This document shows positions 1 to 13,417 of a stretch of DNA of 64,000 nt, piece by piece; the first letter of the stretch is position 1, and the number at the start of each line of letters is the position of its first letter. The stretch is from Aquanectria penicillioides (taxonomy: Eukaryota > Ascomycota > Sordariomycetes > Hypocreales > Nectriaceae), in NCBI GenBank assembly GCA_003415625.1, contig PYIU01000010.1, forward strand, positions 1,293,501 to 1,357,500, given 5' to 3'. Below the pieces are notes generated by a model. It was given only the letters and a program-made list of their open reading frames with translations. It was not told the DNA's origin and did no database searches. The translations under genes and the position numbers were made by a program.

Positions 1-288
1 TAAATTATCTATACTATAGGCCTATTATAAAAAGTAAGGCATTAATTTAATGCTAATAGCTAGCAGTTAGCTAGCTACTAGCTATTTAAGTATTATTACT
101 ATTATTTCTTAATCTTTATAAATATACTTAAATCCCTTTCTTTTCTTTCTTTTTTATATACCTTTATAAAAGCTTTCTTTTGCCTTTAAGTATATACTTT
201 ATTAATATATTATTTATATAAAATACTTAATTTATATAAGCATTAATTGCTATTTTTATTGCTATTTTAAGTTAATTATATACAGCTA

Positions 289-457
<169 letters not shown>

Positions 458-3416
458 TATATATTTAATATAGCTATAAGTAATATTTTATATTAATATT
501 TATAGATACTAAAATATTAAGCTAGCTATATTAAAATAAGAAATGCTATATTAACCTTAAAGGCAGTATAAAATCTACTTTATTTTATATATATTATATA
601 GATAGCAAAAAATAAAAAAAATAATCTATATTAAAATTAAGCTAATATATAGTTCTTTTTTATTATAGCTATAAATAATTAATTGCTAATAAATATTAAG
701 GCTAATAGCTATATAGCTTATACCTATATATATAAGCTATATAAGCTATTACTATATTTAATAAAGACTAATGCTTATATATTAATAATAGCTTTATAAA
801 AAGAAATAGCTATAATAAGTATAAATTAGGTTTATAGTAGATTTATTGCTAATATAGTTTATAAAAAGAGAAGCTTTAATAATTAAAAGCTAAGGCTATT
901 TAGGCTAAAAGAAAGGCAATTTAAATATACTTTTAGGCTATATTTATAGTTTTAATTATAAATCCTAATATTAATTAGCTTTATAAATTAATTAATAGAT
1001 TTAATTATATAGCTATAGCTTTTAAAAGCTTAATAGCTATATTGCCTTTTTTAATTAAAAGGGCTAAAGCTATTTAAAGATAAATAGTATTAAAAAGTAA
1101 TAATAGAAATAAATAAGCTTAGTTTTAATATAGGTTTATATTAGCTAATATTAATAATAAAGATTAAAGTTTAATATAACTTTTTAAGCTATAGCTTAAG
1201 CTTAAATAAAGCTAAAAGAGAATTAAAGTAAAAAGGGCTAAAAAATAAAAAATAAAAATAATAAAAATAATAATAAAAAGAATATAATAAATTATATATC
1301 TTTTAAAAAGAATATAAACTTAAAGTAAATAGTATTATTAAAGTAAATAAATATAAATTAAATATAATAGTAAATAAAAAGTAAGTTTAAAATAAAGCTA
1401 AAATAAAGACTTAACTCTTAAAAGGGTAAGCTTTAATATATTATTTATATAATAGATTAGTTTTTTCTTCTTTTTAAAGATAGTTTTTTAAAATATATTA
1501 ACTTCCCTTTTATAAAAGGGATTAAATTATTTAAATAAAAAAGTTATTAAAAGTAAAAATAATATAACAGTAAATATATTTTAAACTAAATATAATTTAA
1601 TAGCTAATTTATAGTATAATATAATATATAAATAAACTAGCTATTTTATAAAATAGTATATAATTTAGGCTTTAAATAAATATTATTTAAGCTTAAAAAG
1701 GTTATAAAGTAAATTAAATAAAGTCTTCTTTTAGCTTAAATAAAGCAAATAATATAGTATAATATAGCTAATTATTTTAATAGTATCTTTATATTAATAT
1801 TAAAGTATACTTACTTTAAGGACTCTTTTTTAAAAAAGAAACTCTTAAAGTTTAATGTATTTTATTTATATTTAAATAAATAAAGAACTTTTATATATTT
1901 TAAGTTCTTTATATAATTAAATAGTTTTCTTTTTTATATAAAATAAAAAGATTTTAGCTACTTTTATTTTATTATTTATATATTATTTATAAAATTTATA
2001 TTTAATTTAATTTAATTTATATTTTTAATTAGCTAATATTAAACTTTTTATTAATTTTTAGTTTTCTTTATATTTTTTATTAAAAAAATTCATTAATAAA
2101 TTCCTTTTTATATTTTTATATTAATTTATATTAAAAGCTATTATAATAATAATAAAACATTTAATCTATATTATCAATATAATAATAAAGAATATAAGTT
2201 TTTTAATGCCTTAAGCCTATAATTAGCCTTAAAATTAAATAAATTATTTATTAAAATATATATTAAATAAAGAAATCTTAAGCTTACTTTTTAATAATTT
2301 AATTAAAGTAGCCTTATAGCCTTTTTTAATAATATAAAGGGCTTAAATTTATTTAATACATAAAACTTTAGTAATCCCTTTTAAATTACTATTATTTTTT
2401 ATAAAAGAATAATATATATTAATACTATAAGTAATTATAGATTTTATTATATATATATATATTATATAAGCAGCCTTAAGGTTTACTTTCTATATATTTA
2501 TTATAAAGGCAATAAAGGCTTACTTTTAGTATTTAAGTTTTCCTTTAAGCTTAAAGATATATAGGCCTTAAAGTAGTTCTTTATATAGCTATAACCTAAA
2601 GAATTAATAGAGTTTTTATAGCTAGATTATATTATAAATAAAGATTAATTAAATTTAATATTTTAAATATTAATAAAAAAATAAAAAAGTTAAGCTTTAA
2701 TAGATTTAAAAGTTATATTATTAATAAAGGCCTAAAATATATATATTATTTATATAGCTTTAAATTAAGCTTAAGTCTTTATTATATTTTTTTTAAATAT
2801 AAATATATATATATAATTAATAAATTTAATTATTATAATTTTAAAGATTTTTTTAAATATTATATAAAGCTATAATATAAATAAAATAAAAAGAATAAAA
2901 AAGAGTAATAAATCTTATAGAATGCTAGCTTTAATACTATAAGGTTTAAATAACTTACTATTAAACTAAAGGTATATTATATATTTAAATAAATAGTTAA
3001 AAAGTTAAATTAATAATTATTATAAATAGCCTTAATTATAAAAAGTAGCTATAAGCCTTTTATAATTAATTAAATTAAAAGCTATAGTAAAGTTTAATTA
3101 AAGAAAAAATACTATTTTACTATAGGCCTATATTATATATATTGCTTTTATTATAACTATAAGGGCTAGCTTTATAAACCTTTAAGGCCTATTTTATTTA
3201 ATTATTAAAGAATCTATTTAAGTTTTTAGCTATTATTACTATTTATTAAGCTATTATTAATTTTATTACTTTATTAATAATATTAAAAAGAAAAATAGAT
3301 CTTTATTTAAATACTATATATTTTTAAGCTATTATTTTATTTAATTTAAAAATAATAATAGCAATTATATAATAAAAGTATTATAGAAAATATCTAAATA
3401 TAATATTTATATTAAT

Positions 3417-3432
3417 AATAATAATAAAAGCT
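3417..3432. repeat. target-site duplication of Lin-2, left copy
   Basis: AATAATAATAAAAGCT, repeated exactly at 15559-15574 on the other side of Lin-2. The uninterrupted site can be seen in Lin-3 near 19605-19625, where the sequence continues directly into the part of Lin-1 found after 15574. Confidence 0.85.
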
Positions 3433-3539
3433 ATTTAATATAACCTTTGCCCTTAAACTTATAACTGCTTATAGCTATTCTAAACTACCTCTAAAATATC
3501 TAAAAATATAACCAATCAAACCCTTATGCTAAATTACCC

Positions 3540-4960
3540 CTAAATATAATAGTGCATTAGGAGCATAATGCTAATACTACAGCCCTTCTAATAGTTATTA
3601 ATTTAGGAACATATAGCATTAAAAATAGCTAATATAACTCTCTTTTTACTATTAGCCAATATAGCAGTACACTTAAAGCAAATAAAGCAATAGAAGCTAG
3701 TAGAAGCCCTATAATTAATAAAGATAAGGAAGCCTATAAAGCTATTATTGAAATTGTTCTATCTTACTTCCTTAAAGCGGTTTAGAAAGTGTTTTAAACT
3801 TATGCTAATGTATATAAAATGCGCTTTTGCCTCCTCTTTAAGATTAATACAACCTTTAAAGAGAGACTTACCAATAAAATTACTGCTATTATAATAATTG
3901 CTATTATTATAGTAATAATAGCTACTTTAGTTAATTTAAGCTTTTTTTCTTTTTAATTAATATAATAGTTTTATATATTAATTCTTTTATATAGCTTTAT
4001 ATTTATAAATACTAAAATTAATAAGTATATAATATATAGCTATATTAAGTATAAAATTATTATTTATACTAAAGATACCCTTAAAGATATTAAAAACTAT
4101 ATTTTAATAGAAACTATATAAATAATAAATTAAGCCTATAGTAACTTTTATATAGTTATAATATATTGCCTTTTTAATAAAAATATAATCTTTATTTTTT
4201 TTATTTTAAAATAGACTAAAGCCTTTTATAAAAAAGAATAAATAGCTATTATATTTAAAAATAATACTTTTTTTACTTTTTTTATTTTTACTATTTTAAT
4301 AAAAGGAATTTAAATTAAATCTATTTTTAATAATATAAATAAACTTATTAAAACTATTAATAATGCTAATACCTTAAGGGTTAATAAAGTAAAGCTTACT
4401 TAAGTCTATAATAGTATTGCAATAAAGATAAATTTAATTCTTTATATTTTATTTATTAAAGAAGCTAATAGTCTATATAATAATAGGCTACTTTTTAATA
4501 TTAAACTTTATAATTATAAACTCTTTAATAAAGGATTAAAACTTATTTAATGCTTTTAATGCTATAAATATAGCTATATTATAAGAAATTGCTAATTTAC
4601 CTTAATTTATAGCTAATGCAATAGCTTAATATATAATAATTGCTTTATTAAAAAGGGAAAAATCCTCTATTATTATACTCTTTACTATAGGGATTACTTA
4701 ACTTAAAGCTATATTTATTTTATAGTAAAAAAGCATTAAATCTATATAAAAGAAGAATACTATAGATAATTAATAAAATATAAAGAATATATTTTAGTAT
4801 AGTAAAATATCCTTTATATATAATAAAATAGCTTTTTTAAAAACTCTCTTTCTATAGCTTCTCTTTTTACTAAAAGAGTTAGCTAACCTTTAGGCTTTAT
4901 AAATAAATAGTACTATACTTTATTTAATGCTTTTCTTTCTTTTAGTGCCTATACTTTATT
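3540..4960 (+). pseudogene. LINE ORF1 (zinc-knuckle, gag-like), Lin-2
   Basis: Degraded ORF1 of Lin-2. The firm landmark is a CX2CX4HX4C knuckle at 4551-4592: codons TGC, TGC, TAT and TGC fall in the exact spacing, with TAT standing for His by a C-to-T change and TAA for a lost Gln or Arg. A second, poorer knuckle follows at about 4605-4645. In the family ORF1 binds element RNA and helps form the RNP. Boundaries are estimates because no open frame survives. Lin-4 lacks this knuckle region altogether. Confidence 0.65.
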
Positions 4961-4999
4961 GCTATTATTTATTAAATTAATCTCTTTATTTATATTTAA

Positions 5000-5720
5000 T
5001 TAATATAGATTTTATTCTAAAATATATATTATTGCCTTAAGTTAATCTATTAAGTGCTATATATCTATAATAAATATAATATAATTATACTTTTAGAATT
5101 AGCTAAAAACTAAAAAACTAATACTTTAGTAAACTCTAAAAGATTAAACTATATTATAATTTATTATTTAAGCTATATAGCTTTTTATATATATAAATAA
5201 TATAAATTAAAGACTTAAATCTATTAAATAAAGAAAGATTAAATTAAAGTTAATTTTAAATACTATTATATAAAAATAATTGCAATATATAACCCTTTAA
5301 AAGGTAAGAAAGACTTAAAGGCAATATATACTTTAGCTAATCTTACTTTAGCCCTTAAAATAATTATAATTAAAGACTTTAATTTATATTATTTAATATA
5401 GGATTGCTATAGTAGAACTACTTTATATAGCTTAATCTTTTTAATAGAAATGCAATAATTAAATATAGCCTTAATAATCCCCTATAGAACTATAATTTAA
5501 AAAGTAAGCAATACTAAAAATAGTACCCTTAATTTAACTTAAGCCTTAAAGAATAGCTATACTATTTATTTAGGCCTTAATTATAACTTAAATAGCTTTA
5601 ATTATATTTTATAGTAAATATATATTAAGTTCTTTATAGATATATTGCCTCTCTTTTTATTAGACCTTTAGCTTATAGCATTTAATTAATATATAATAAA
5701 CCTTAAAAAAGCTAAACTTA
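5000..5720 (+). pseudogene. LINE ORF2, APE-type endonuclease domain, Lin-2
   Basis: The N-terminal part of ORF2 would nick the target DNA to start target-primed reverse transcription. Two late motifs can be read through RIP damage: S-T-x-D-L-T-W appears as STLNLT* at 5522-5542, and the catalytic G-S-D-H motif appears as S-F-N-Y at 5594-5605. Each change is a single C-to-T or G-to-A. The stretch starts in many stop codons and is dead. The homologous stretch in Lin-4 is where SINE-1 and Lin-5 landed. Confidence 0.7.
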
Positions 5721-6199
5721 AAGTATAAATTACTTTTTATTAAACCTTAAATAAAATAACCTTTATATAATAGCTAAAAAAGGCAATTAAATAGCTAACT
5801 TAAAAACTATATTAAATTGCTTAATATACTACTTTAATATAAAGGCAATTTAGGCCTAACTATAATAATTAATAGAATTAGCCTATTATAAAGGCTATTT
5901 ATTAATTTAAATAAGCATAAAGATATATATAATATAATAGTATAGTAGTTAATTAATTAAAACTATAAAAAGCAAGCAATAAGTAAAAGGCTTATATAGC
6001 TAAGGCTAAATATATAGCTTAATGCAATACTTTATTTAAAGCTAAAATAAAAAAAGGTATTAATAGCTAAAAGAAACTTTAGAACTTAAAGAAATAAGTA
6101 TAACTTTAAAGTAGTATTACTTTAGCCCCTTTTTAGCTCCCTTCCTTTAATTGCTTTAGGTAAGATTCTCTAGCTATAAGCTATATTAAAAAGGTAACT

Positions 6200-7300
6200 A
6201 TATTAATAAAATGCTTCTTCTTTAAGCCTTAAGTAAATAATTAAAATATTAAACCTATTATAATAAACCTTATAATATAACTATTAAATATAGACTAAAT
6301 ACTATAAAATGCTAAAAATTTAATATAAAACTATATTAAATTTTATAAATTAGTTTATTTACTTTTTAAAATTTAATTATAAAAAGCTTTTAATAGTAAT
6401 AGATTCTTTATTAGCTTCCTTAAAGTATATAATAAGCCCTTTTTAAAAGCCTTTATTACTATTATTAATATAAGTATTATATTTAAGCATTTTCTATATT
6501 GCTTTTACTATATAATTACTATAATTATTTTTAAATTTAATAAAATAATAGCCTAAAAATATATAATATTTAAATAAAGATTTATTTTCCTTTTTAATAT
6601 TATTAATAAAGTAATAAAATTAATAATAGCTTAATAAATAGTAATAATAGCTAAAAACTTAAATATACTTTTTAATAGTTAAATAGAAAATAGACTTTAA
6701 AGGTCTATTAAGCTAGCCTTTATAGTTATAATAAAAGCAATATATATAATATAGGCCTATAATAAAATAGTATTATTTCTTTAATTAAACTTTATTATAG
6801 CTTTTAATTTAATTAACTATAAAAGGCTTATTGCTACTTTTTATAACTAAAGCTATTTATAGTAATTATTAATTTAGCTTTTTAGCTATTTATTTAAGCA
6901 TTTAATATGCCTTTAGTTTAATAGTAAGTCCTTTAAACCCTATAGTATTAAAGTAAAGGTTCTATAGGGATTGCTACTTTTTTCTATTCTTTTTATTTTA
7001 TTTATATTAAAGCTTTATATAGTGCTTTAAGAAGTCCTTAAAATTATAATAGTTAAATTTACTAATAATATAAATATACTTATATTTAAAAAAAATATAA
7101 TAGAAATTTAGGCCTAACTTAAAGCTATATAAATAATATATATATTTTAGGCCTTTATTAATAGTATAACCTTTAAACCTACTAAAGCTTAACTCTTTTA
7201 TTTCTTTTGCTAATACTAAAGGCATTAAGTTTAACTAACCCTTACTTATAATATAATTTAGCTATAAAAATTATACTATTTCCTTAAGTTATAGCTATAT
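6200..7300 (+). pseudogene. LINE ORF2, reverse transcriptase domain, Lin-2
   Basis: RT motifs of non-LTR retrotransposons appear in order: a fingers motif like RPISLLN-x-I-GK (about 6560-6640), the palm-A motif AFDxVNHKRL read as AFNLINYKRL (about 6795-6830), GVPQGSPLSPILF read as KVLxGLLLFSILF (about 6950-6995), and the catalytic FADD read as FTNN at 7058-7069. Downstream segments similar to the fungal LINE thumb region follow. The complementary strand keeps an open 72-codon frame (7007-7225) that is an antisense by-product, not a gene. RT and following sequence are cut by Copia-1 at 7906 and continue after 13417. Confidence 0.85.
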
Positions 7301-7901
7301 AAAAAGCTACTTTAGGGCCTATATATCTTTAAGCTTAAGGGAAAACTTAAGCACTAAAGGCAGGCCCTTACTGCTCTTATAGCAAGTATATAAAAAGTAA
7401 ACCTTAAGGCTGCCTATATAATATATATATATATAATTAGATCTATAATTGCCTATAGCACTAATATATACTATTTTTTAGTAAAAAGGGATAGAAATTT
7501 AAAAGGGATTGCTAAAGCTTTATTTATTAAATAGACTTAAGCCTTTTATATTATAAAGAGAAGCTATAAGGCTACTTTAATTAAATTATTAAAAAGTAAG
7601 CTTAAAATCCCTTTACTTAATATATATTTTAATAAATAATTTATTTAATTTTAAAGCTAGCTTTAAGCTTAAAGTATTAAAAAACTTATTCTTTTTATAG
7701 CTATATTAGCAATATAGTAAATCTATTATTATTATTATAATAGCTTTTAATATAAATTAATATAAGAATATAAAAAGTAATTAATTAATTAGCTTTTTAA
7801 TAAAGAATATAAAAAAAACTAAAAGTTAATTAAAAATTAAGCATTAATTAATTAAAGGCATTAATAAAAATAAGCTAAATATAAGTCTTATAAATACTAT
7901 A

Positions 7902-7906
7902 TAAAT
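7902..7906. repeat. Copia-1 target-site duplication, left
   Basis: TAAAT, repeated exactly at 13413-13417 next to the other LTR. Five base pairs is the usual duplication for Ty1/copia integrases. Lin-4 near 44350-44370 shows the empty site. Confidence 0.85.
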
Positions 7907-8165
7907 TATTAATAAATATAGCAGCTAAGTAAAGGTAGTTATTACTATAGATATAGCAGCTAGCTATAAGCTAACCTTAAGGGCCTTATAGGCCTAGATC
8001 TTAAGGCTATATATCCTTATAAAGGAATCCCTACACTATAAATAGGTAACTGCATTCTATAACTACTATTTAGCTATTCTTTATAAATCCTAATTAATCT
8101 AAACTAATCTATTGTATATATTGCCTGCTATAACTATCCCTATATATGCCTATATATTAATTATA
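7907..8165 (+). repeat. Copia-1 5' LTR
   Basis: 259 bp, aligned without gaps to 13154-13412. Most differences are T or A here against C or G in the 3' copy, for example A at 7915 against G at 13162. A few go the other way in the last 60 bp, as expected if RIP hit both copies unequally. The primer-binding site should start at 8166; the sequence there is too mutated to name the tRNA primer. Confidence 0.92.
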
Positions 8166-8199
8166 GATTATAAGCCTAAAGCTTTAATTTAAGAAGAAA

Positions 8200-9500
8200 T
8201 TATAGCTATTTAGAAGGTTTAAACTAACCTAAAGTTTATCCCTTAAAGTTAGTGCTTGTAATATCAATCAATTAAGGTCCTAAAGCCTAAGCAATAGCTT
8301 TAAAGCTAGCCCTAAAGCTAATCTTTACTATTAAAGCAATTAAATAAACTAATAATAAAGAAAATTCTATTAAAGGAGAAGATAATCTTAAGGATCTTTT
8401 ACTCCTCTTTAAAAGGTTAGTAAAGCCTACTAAAAGGGACCTATAGAAGACTTAGCTAAATTTAAGCATTATAATGCAGTAAATAATAGAGATAATGCAA
8501 TAGATATAAAAGCTATAAAAGCACTTTAATTAAAAGATTAAAAATAAATTAAAGATTAAGTATAAAATATAGCCTAAAAATAAATTAAAATTTAAGGTAA
8601 AAGACAATAAAGATAAAAGCTTTAAGTATTAAAGAAGCTAACTCTTCTATACCTTAAGGGAGCCCTTAAGAGCTTTAAATAAAATATTTAATTTCTTAAG
8701 GAATAAAGAGATATTAATAGAGCCTACTTTAAGTAAAAAGAAGATTATAAACTTATAATTAATTAAAATTAAGAATTTTATTGGTCTTAATTTTAAGATA
8801 AAGGGAAATAATATACTTAAGGGATTAAAGAATTAAACTGCCTAAAAGAGATATCTTTTCTATACTATAATTACTATTAAATAGCATAAAGAGATTAGAA
8901 TTTTATATTTAAAAGAAATGTACTTAATTGCCACTATAAAAATAGCAGTTTTATAGAAACTAAAGCCATTATTATTTTTAGTAAAGACTAGTATAAAGGC
9001 TATTAAGCTACTAATAAAAAGGTACAATAATATAAAGTCTTAATAAAGCCTAGCTAATCTTTACTAAAAATTAAAGTTCTTAACTCTAAAGAAACTATAA
9101 AAGGTCTAAAGTTATATTAATAACTTTTGCTATATTGCAAATAGTATTATTAAAGCTAATAGTAAGCTCCTTAAGTATTAAAAAAAGATAAAGTTTATAG
9201 ATAGCATTAAAAAGGTCTTTTTTAAGTAAAATGCACTTTAATATAACTATAAGCAAAAGGGGAAATATTAATCTATTTATAAGATATAAAAAGACCTTAT
9301 TAATAAAGCTAAAAGTCTATAGACTTCCTAAAAGAAAAGTAAAGACTTTAGTAATAAGAAAGATATATAAATAAATACTTAATTAAATAAAAAGAATAAT
9401 TGTAAAAAAGATTCTAAAAGTAATAAATGCTTTAACTATAATTAAAAAGGTTATATTGCAAAGAACTATCTATCTTTATAGAAGAAAAGTAAAGGCAGTA
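8200..9500 (+). pseudogene. Copia-1 gag-like region with CCHC zinc knuckle
   Basis: Broken gag part of the polyprotein. The knuckle at 9428-9469 has codons TGC, TAT, TAT and TAT in exact CX2CX4HX4C spacing; the last three are the RIP products of Cys (TGC to TAT), His (CAC or CAT to TAT) and Cys. Residues between are F-N and stop-K-G, typical of copia knuckles. Start and end are estimates. Confidence 0.75.
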
Positions 9501-9839
9501 AGAATAGAAGGTTAAAGAAAAAAAATAATAGTAATAAAACTACTAAAAAGACCAAAAAGACTGCTCTATATATAAAATTAAATAAGTAAAGTGCTAAAAA
9601 TATAAAAAAAGCTAAAAATAACTTTAATAATAATAATAATACTATTTTTATATACTGTAAAGGCTTAAAGGTAAGGAAGTTCTTTAGTAATACTTTTATA
9701 AAGTTATTAGTAAAAAAGGCAGCTATAGTAATAATTTCTAGCCTATTAAAATAGCAATTATATAATCCCCTTAATATTAATAATAATACTGCACTAAAGG
9801 CTAAAGGAAATAGTAATTTTATTACTATTTTAATATTTA

Positions 9840-12800
9840 TAGAATTAAGCCTTATTAATTAAAAAGACTATTAGCTTTAGGACTTAAGAGCTAATATATA
9901 TACTATTAATAACTTTAAATAGTTTAAAGAAAATAAATAATATAAACTTAATAAAATAATACTAATTCTTATAGGTAGAGGTACTATATACCCTATAGCT
10001 ATAGAAATAGTAATAGTTATATTATTTATAAAGAGAGAGAAAATAAAGATTATAATACTTAAAGATATAGTTTTTATTAAAGATTTCCTATTAAATATAA
10101 TCTTTAGTAAGAAAGTCTATCTTTTTAGCAGTTATATAATTAAAAATAAGATCTTTAATAGTAATAGTAAGATCTTTATAACCCTTAATATCCTTAATTA
10201 AGAGTTTTTACTTAAAGCAATAAGAAGTATAATAAGCCACTACTTTACTCCTAAAATAATACTAATATAAATAAAATAGTTTAAAGTAAAGATATAGTAC
10301 TAAAAACTTATTTATATAGGTTAGAAAGCCCTTAACTATACCTTTAAGGTTATAAGAGATAAACTTAATAATTATAAGCTACTTAATATACTCTATAAAG
10401 ACTATAAGCTTACTAAAAGCATAAGGTTTTTACTAAAGATACTATAAAAAAGAGCAAATTATATACTTAACCTTCTTTATATAGACCTTATAGAGTTAAG
10501 TTTATATATATATAATAAAAAGAGGTATTTTAAGCTTATAACTAATAATAAAAGCTATTACTTTTATAGTAATTTGCTTAAAAAGAAAAGCAATACTGCT
10601 ACCTTAATAAAAGAAGATCTTTTAGTATTTAAAACTATTATAGCTTATAGTCTACCCTAAAAAATATAGTTTAATAGTAGCTATAAATTTATTAATAGAA
10701 AGGTTAATAAACTCCTTTTAAAGATAGAGATCCCTATAATTATTATGCTGCTATATAGCTATAAATAGAATAGCTTTATTAAATAGGCAAACTATATAAT
10801 CTAAAAGAAGGCAAAAAGCATAATAATAGTAATAAATATCCCTTTTAGGCTATAAAAAGAGATTATCTTTATAGTTATATATATTGCTAATATTATAGCA
10901 ATAAAATTATTAAACTAAAAGACCCTTTATAAGGTTTACTTTATAGATCTAATCCTAAAAAAGGAATATATATTAAGCATTAAGTATTTATAGATTCTAA
11001 AGTTAAAAGCATTTATTTATATTAAATAAAAAAAGCATAATAAATCTAAGAAAATACTGCCTTATAGTTAGAAAGAAATCCTTATAGAATTTTAAGGAAT
11101 TAAGGCATATAGGATTTAAAACCCTAAAATAAAGAAAGTTATTATAATAATATATATAGTATTCTATAAGCCTATTCTATTGCCTATAGTAAAAGGTAAA
11201 GAGATTATTTAATTATAGCTAAAGAGAGTATTTAATAACTTTAAGAAATACTTTATAATATTAGTAATAGCTATAAAGAAGTAGATTCTAGCTGCTTGCA
11301 CTAATACTAACCTAACTATAGTCTATAATGCCCTTAATTAGCTAAATGCTAACCTTTAGAAAGAGGCATTCTTTAAGAAGATTTATACCCTTATTAATAA
11401 AGGTATACTTAAATTTATCCTAAAAAGGGAGTTATTAAAAGGCAAAAGACTATTTATAGTAAAGTAGGTAAATTAATATAAAAGAGATAAGAATAGTATA
11501 ATAGTTATATATAAAGCTTAACTTATAGTATATAGCTTTATATAAAAAGAAGGCATTAATTATTAAAAGACTTTCTTTTTAACTATAAGAGCTAACTTCT
11601 AAAGAATACTACTTGCTTATATTATATAAACTAAAAAAAAGCTATTATAGAATAATATAATTATAGTATACTTAAATAAAGAGCTAAAAGAAAATATCTA
11701 TATTATAACCTTCCCTTTACTTAATAAATTCTTTAAGGATCTAAAGTATAAACACTTAGCTAAAAAAGTAAGCTATAAATAAGGCATTAAGTATATTATA
11801 TAATTGCTTATAGCTTTATATAGCCTTAAGTAAAGTGCTTAATAATAGTAGAAGAAATTAAAAAAGATACTTAATAAATTAGGCCTTAAGAGGCTATAAA
11901 GCAATACTGCAATCTATATAGATTAAGTAAGGGAGATTATTATAGCTATATATATAAATAATATATTTATAGTTATTAATAATAATAAAGATATAAATAC
12001 CTTTATTAATAAACTTATATAAAAAGTAAAGATAAAGTTACTTAAATTTCTTAAGCTCTTTTTAGGTATAGCTATTATAGCAAAAGAAAATAAATTGCTT
12101 ATACTATTATAAAGAGACTATATAATAAGCATCCTTAAGTAATTTAAATACTTTAACTATAAAGCTATAAATATATTAATAGAAATAAAAACTTATTATT
12201 TAGCTAAAGCAATTAATATTTTTAGTATAAAGGCTATTAGTAAAAAATATATATTAATAATAGGAAAAGTTAACTATCTTTTATAGTAAAGCTGGCCTAA
12301 TCTAGCCTTTATATATAGTCTTTAAGCATACTTTTTAAATAGCTTAAGTAAGTAATAACTTAAGGCTATAAAAAGAATGCTATAATACATTAAAGAGAGC
12401 CTTAATTATTCTATTTATTATTACTGCCTTAAGAAAGAGTTATATAGCAATTTATTTAGTCTTTATAGCTATTATAACTTTAACTATACTAGCTGCCTAA
12501 AGATAGTATAATTAACTAAAGGATATATATTTTTTATAAATAGGGGCCTAATTGTATAATTTAATAAGTATTAAAAGACTATAGTAAAGTTCTTAATAGA
12601 AGCTAAATACTATATATTAATAAAGGTAGTATTGCAAATTATATAAATAAAGAGCTTTATAGAGAAATTTAGCAGCCTATTAATTGCCCTAATAGTAATC
12701 TTTATAGATAACTAAAGCGCTATAAAGCTAGCATATAACCTTAAATTCTATACCTATATAAAGTATATTTAAGTGCAATATTACTTTATAAAAGAGGCCA

Positions 12801-12950
12801 TTAAAAATAGTATAATTAAACTATAATATATCCCTTTTGCTAAAAATATTATTAATATATTTATAAAGCTATTAATAGGCCTATTGCATTGCTCTTTTAT
12901 TAATGCCTTAAGATTAAGGCTAAAATTAAAGGAAGTACTATACTAAAAAC
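9840..12950 (+). pseudogene. Copia-1 pol (protease, integrase, RT, RNase H)
   Basis: Degraded copia polyprotein. Landmarks in order: the protease active site D-S-G-A, read as DLRA at 9881-9892; the integrase-RT linker A-Y-R-I-W-N-P-K at 11104-11130; the RT segment Y-L-N-G-E-L-K-E-N-I-Y near 11670-11705; L-Y-G-L-K-Q-S-A-x-Q-W-W at 11818-11850 with stops at the Gln and Trp codons; the YVDD box, read as YINN at 11951-11962; and the RNase H segment D-N-Q-S-A-I-K-L-A near 12707-12735. All substitutions fit RIP. The function in the living element was replication and integration; this copy cannot make protein. Confidence 0.9.
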
Positions 12951-13139
12951 ATTAAAGTAAGTGCAAATAGTGCCTATAAGAGCTTATAGTAATGCCCTTA
13001 GCTATAGTAAGGAAGTTCTACTTAAGCAAATAATTACTTTAGCAATAAAAAAAAAATAACTCTATAATTATATAAGGAATATATATATAAGAAAGGTTAA
13101 AATAGCCTTATAATAGCACCTAAAGATAAGCTCTCGATT

Positions 13140-13153
13140 AGGCTTAAAGGGAG
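13140..13153 (+). promoter_or_regulatory. Copia-1 polypurine tract
   Basis: A purine-rich run ending AAAGGGAG directly abuts the 3' LTR, the normal place for plus-strand priming in an LTR retrotransposon. Confidence 0.6.
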
Positions 13154-13412
13154 TATTAATAGATATAGCGGCTAGGCAAAGGTAGTTATTGCTATAGATA
13201 TAGCAGCCGGCCACAAGCCGACCTTAGGGGCCTTATGGGCCTAGATCTTAAGGCTATATATCCTTATAAGGGAATCCCTGCACTATAAATAGATAACTGC
13301 ATTCTGCAACCACTATCTAGCTATTCCTTATGAATCCTAATTGATCTAGACCGACCTATTGTGCATGTTGCTTGCTGTGACTGTCTTTGTGCATGCCTAT
13401 ATATTAATTATA
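13154..13412 (+). repeat. Copia-1 3' LTR (less mutated)
   Basis: 259 bp, same length as the 5' LTR. It retains CpG and CpA sites lost in the 5' copy (for example GCCGGCC in place of GCTAGCT), so it is close to the pre-RIP sequence. It begins TATTAA and ends TTATA, the RIP forms of TG and CA. TAAAT follows at 13413-13417. Confidence 0.92.
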
Positions 13413-13417
13413 TAAAT

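Larger units (their letters stand above)
7907..13412 (+). mobile_element. Copia-1, complete Ty1/copia LTR retrotransposon (RIP-degraded)
   Basis: A 5506-bp element inserted into the LINE Lin-2. Two 259-bp LTRs, a 5-bp duplication TAAAT, and an internal domain order gag zinc knuckle, protease, integrase, reverse transcriptase, RNase H identify the Ty1/copia superfamily (integrase before RT). The LTR ends TG and CA are mutated to TA and TA. The 5' LTR is clearly more mutated than the 3' LTR. No frame is open. The element is younger than Lin-2, which is itself younger than Lin-1. Confidence 0.93.
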
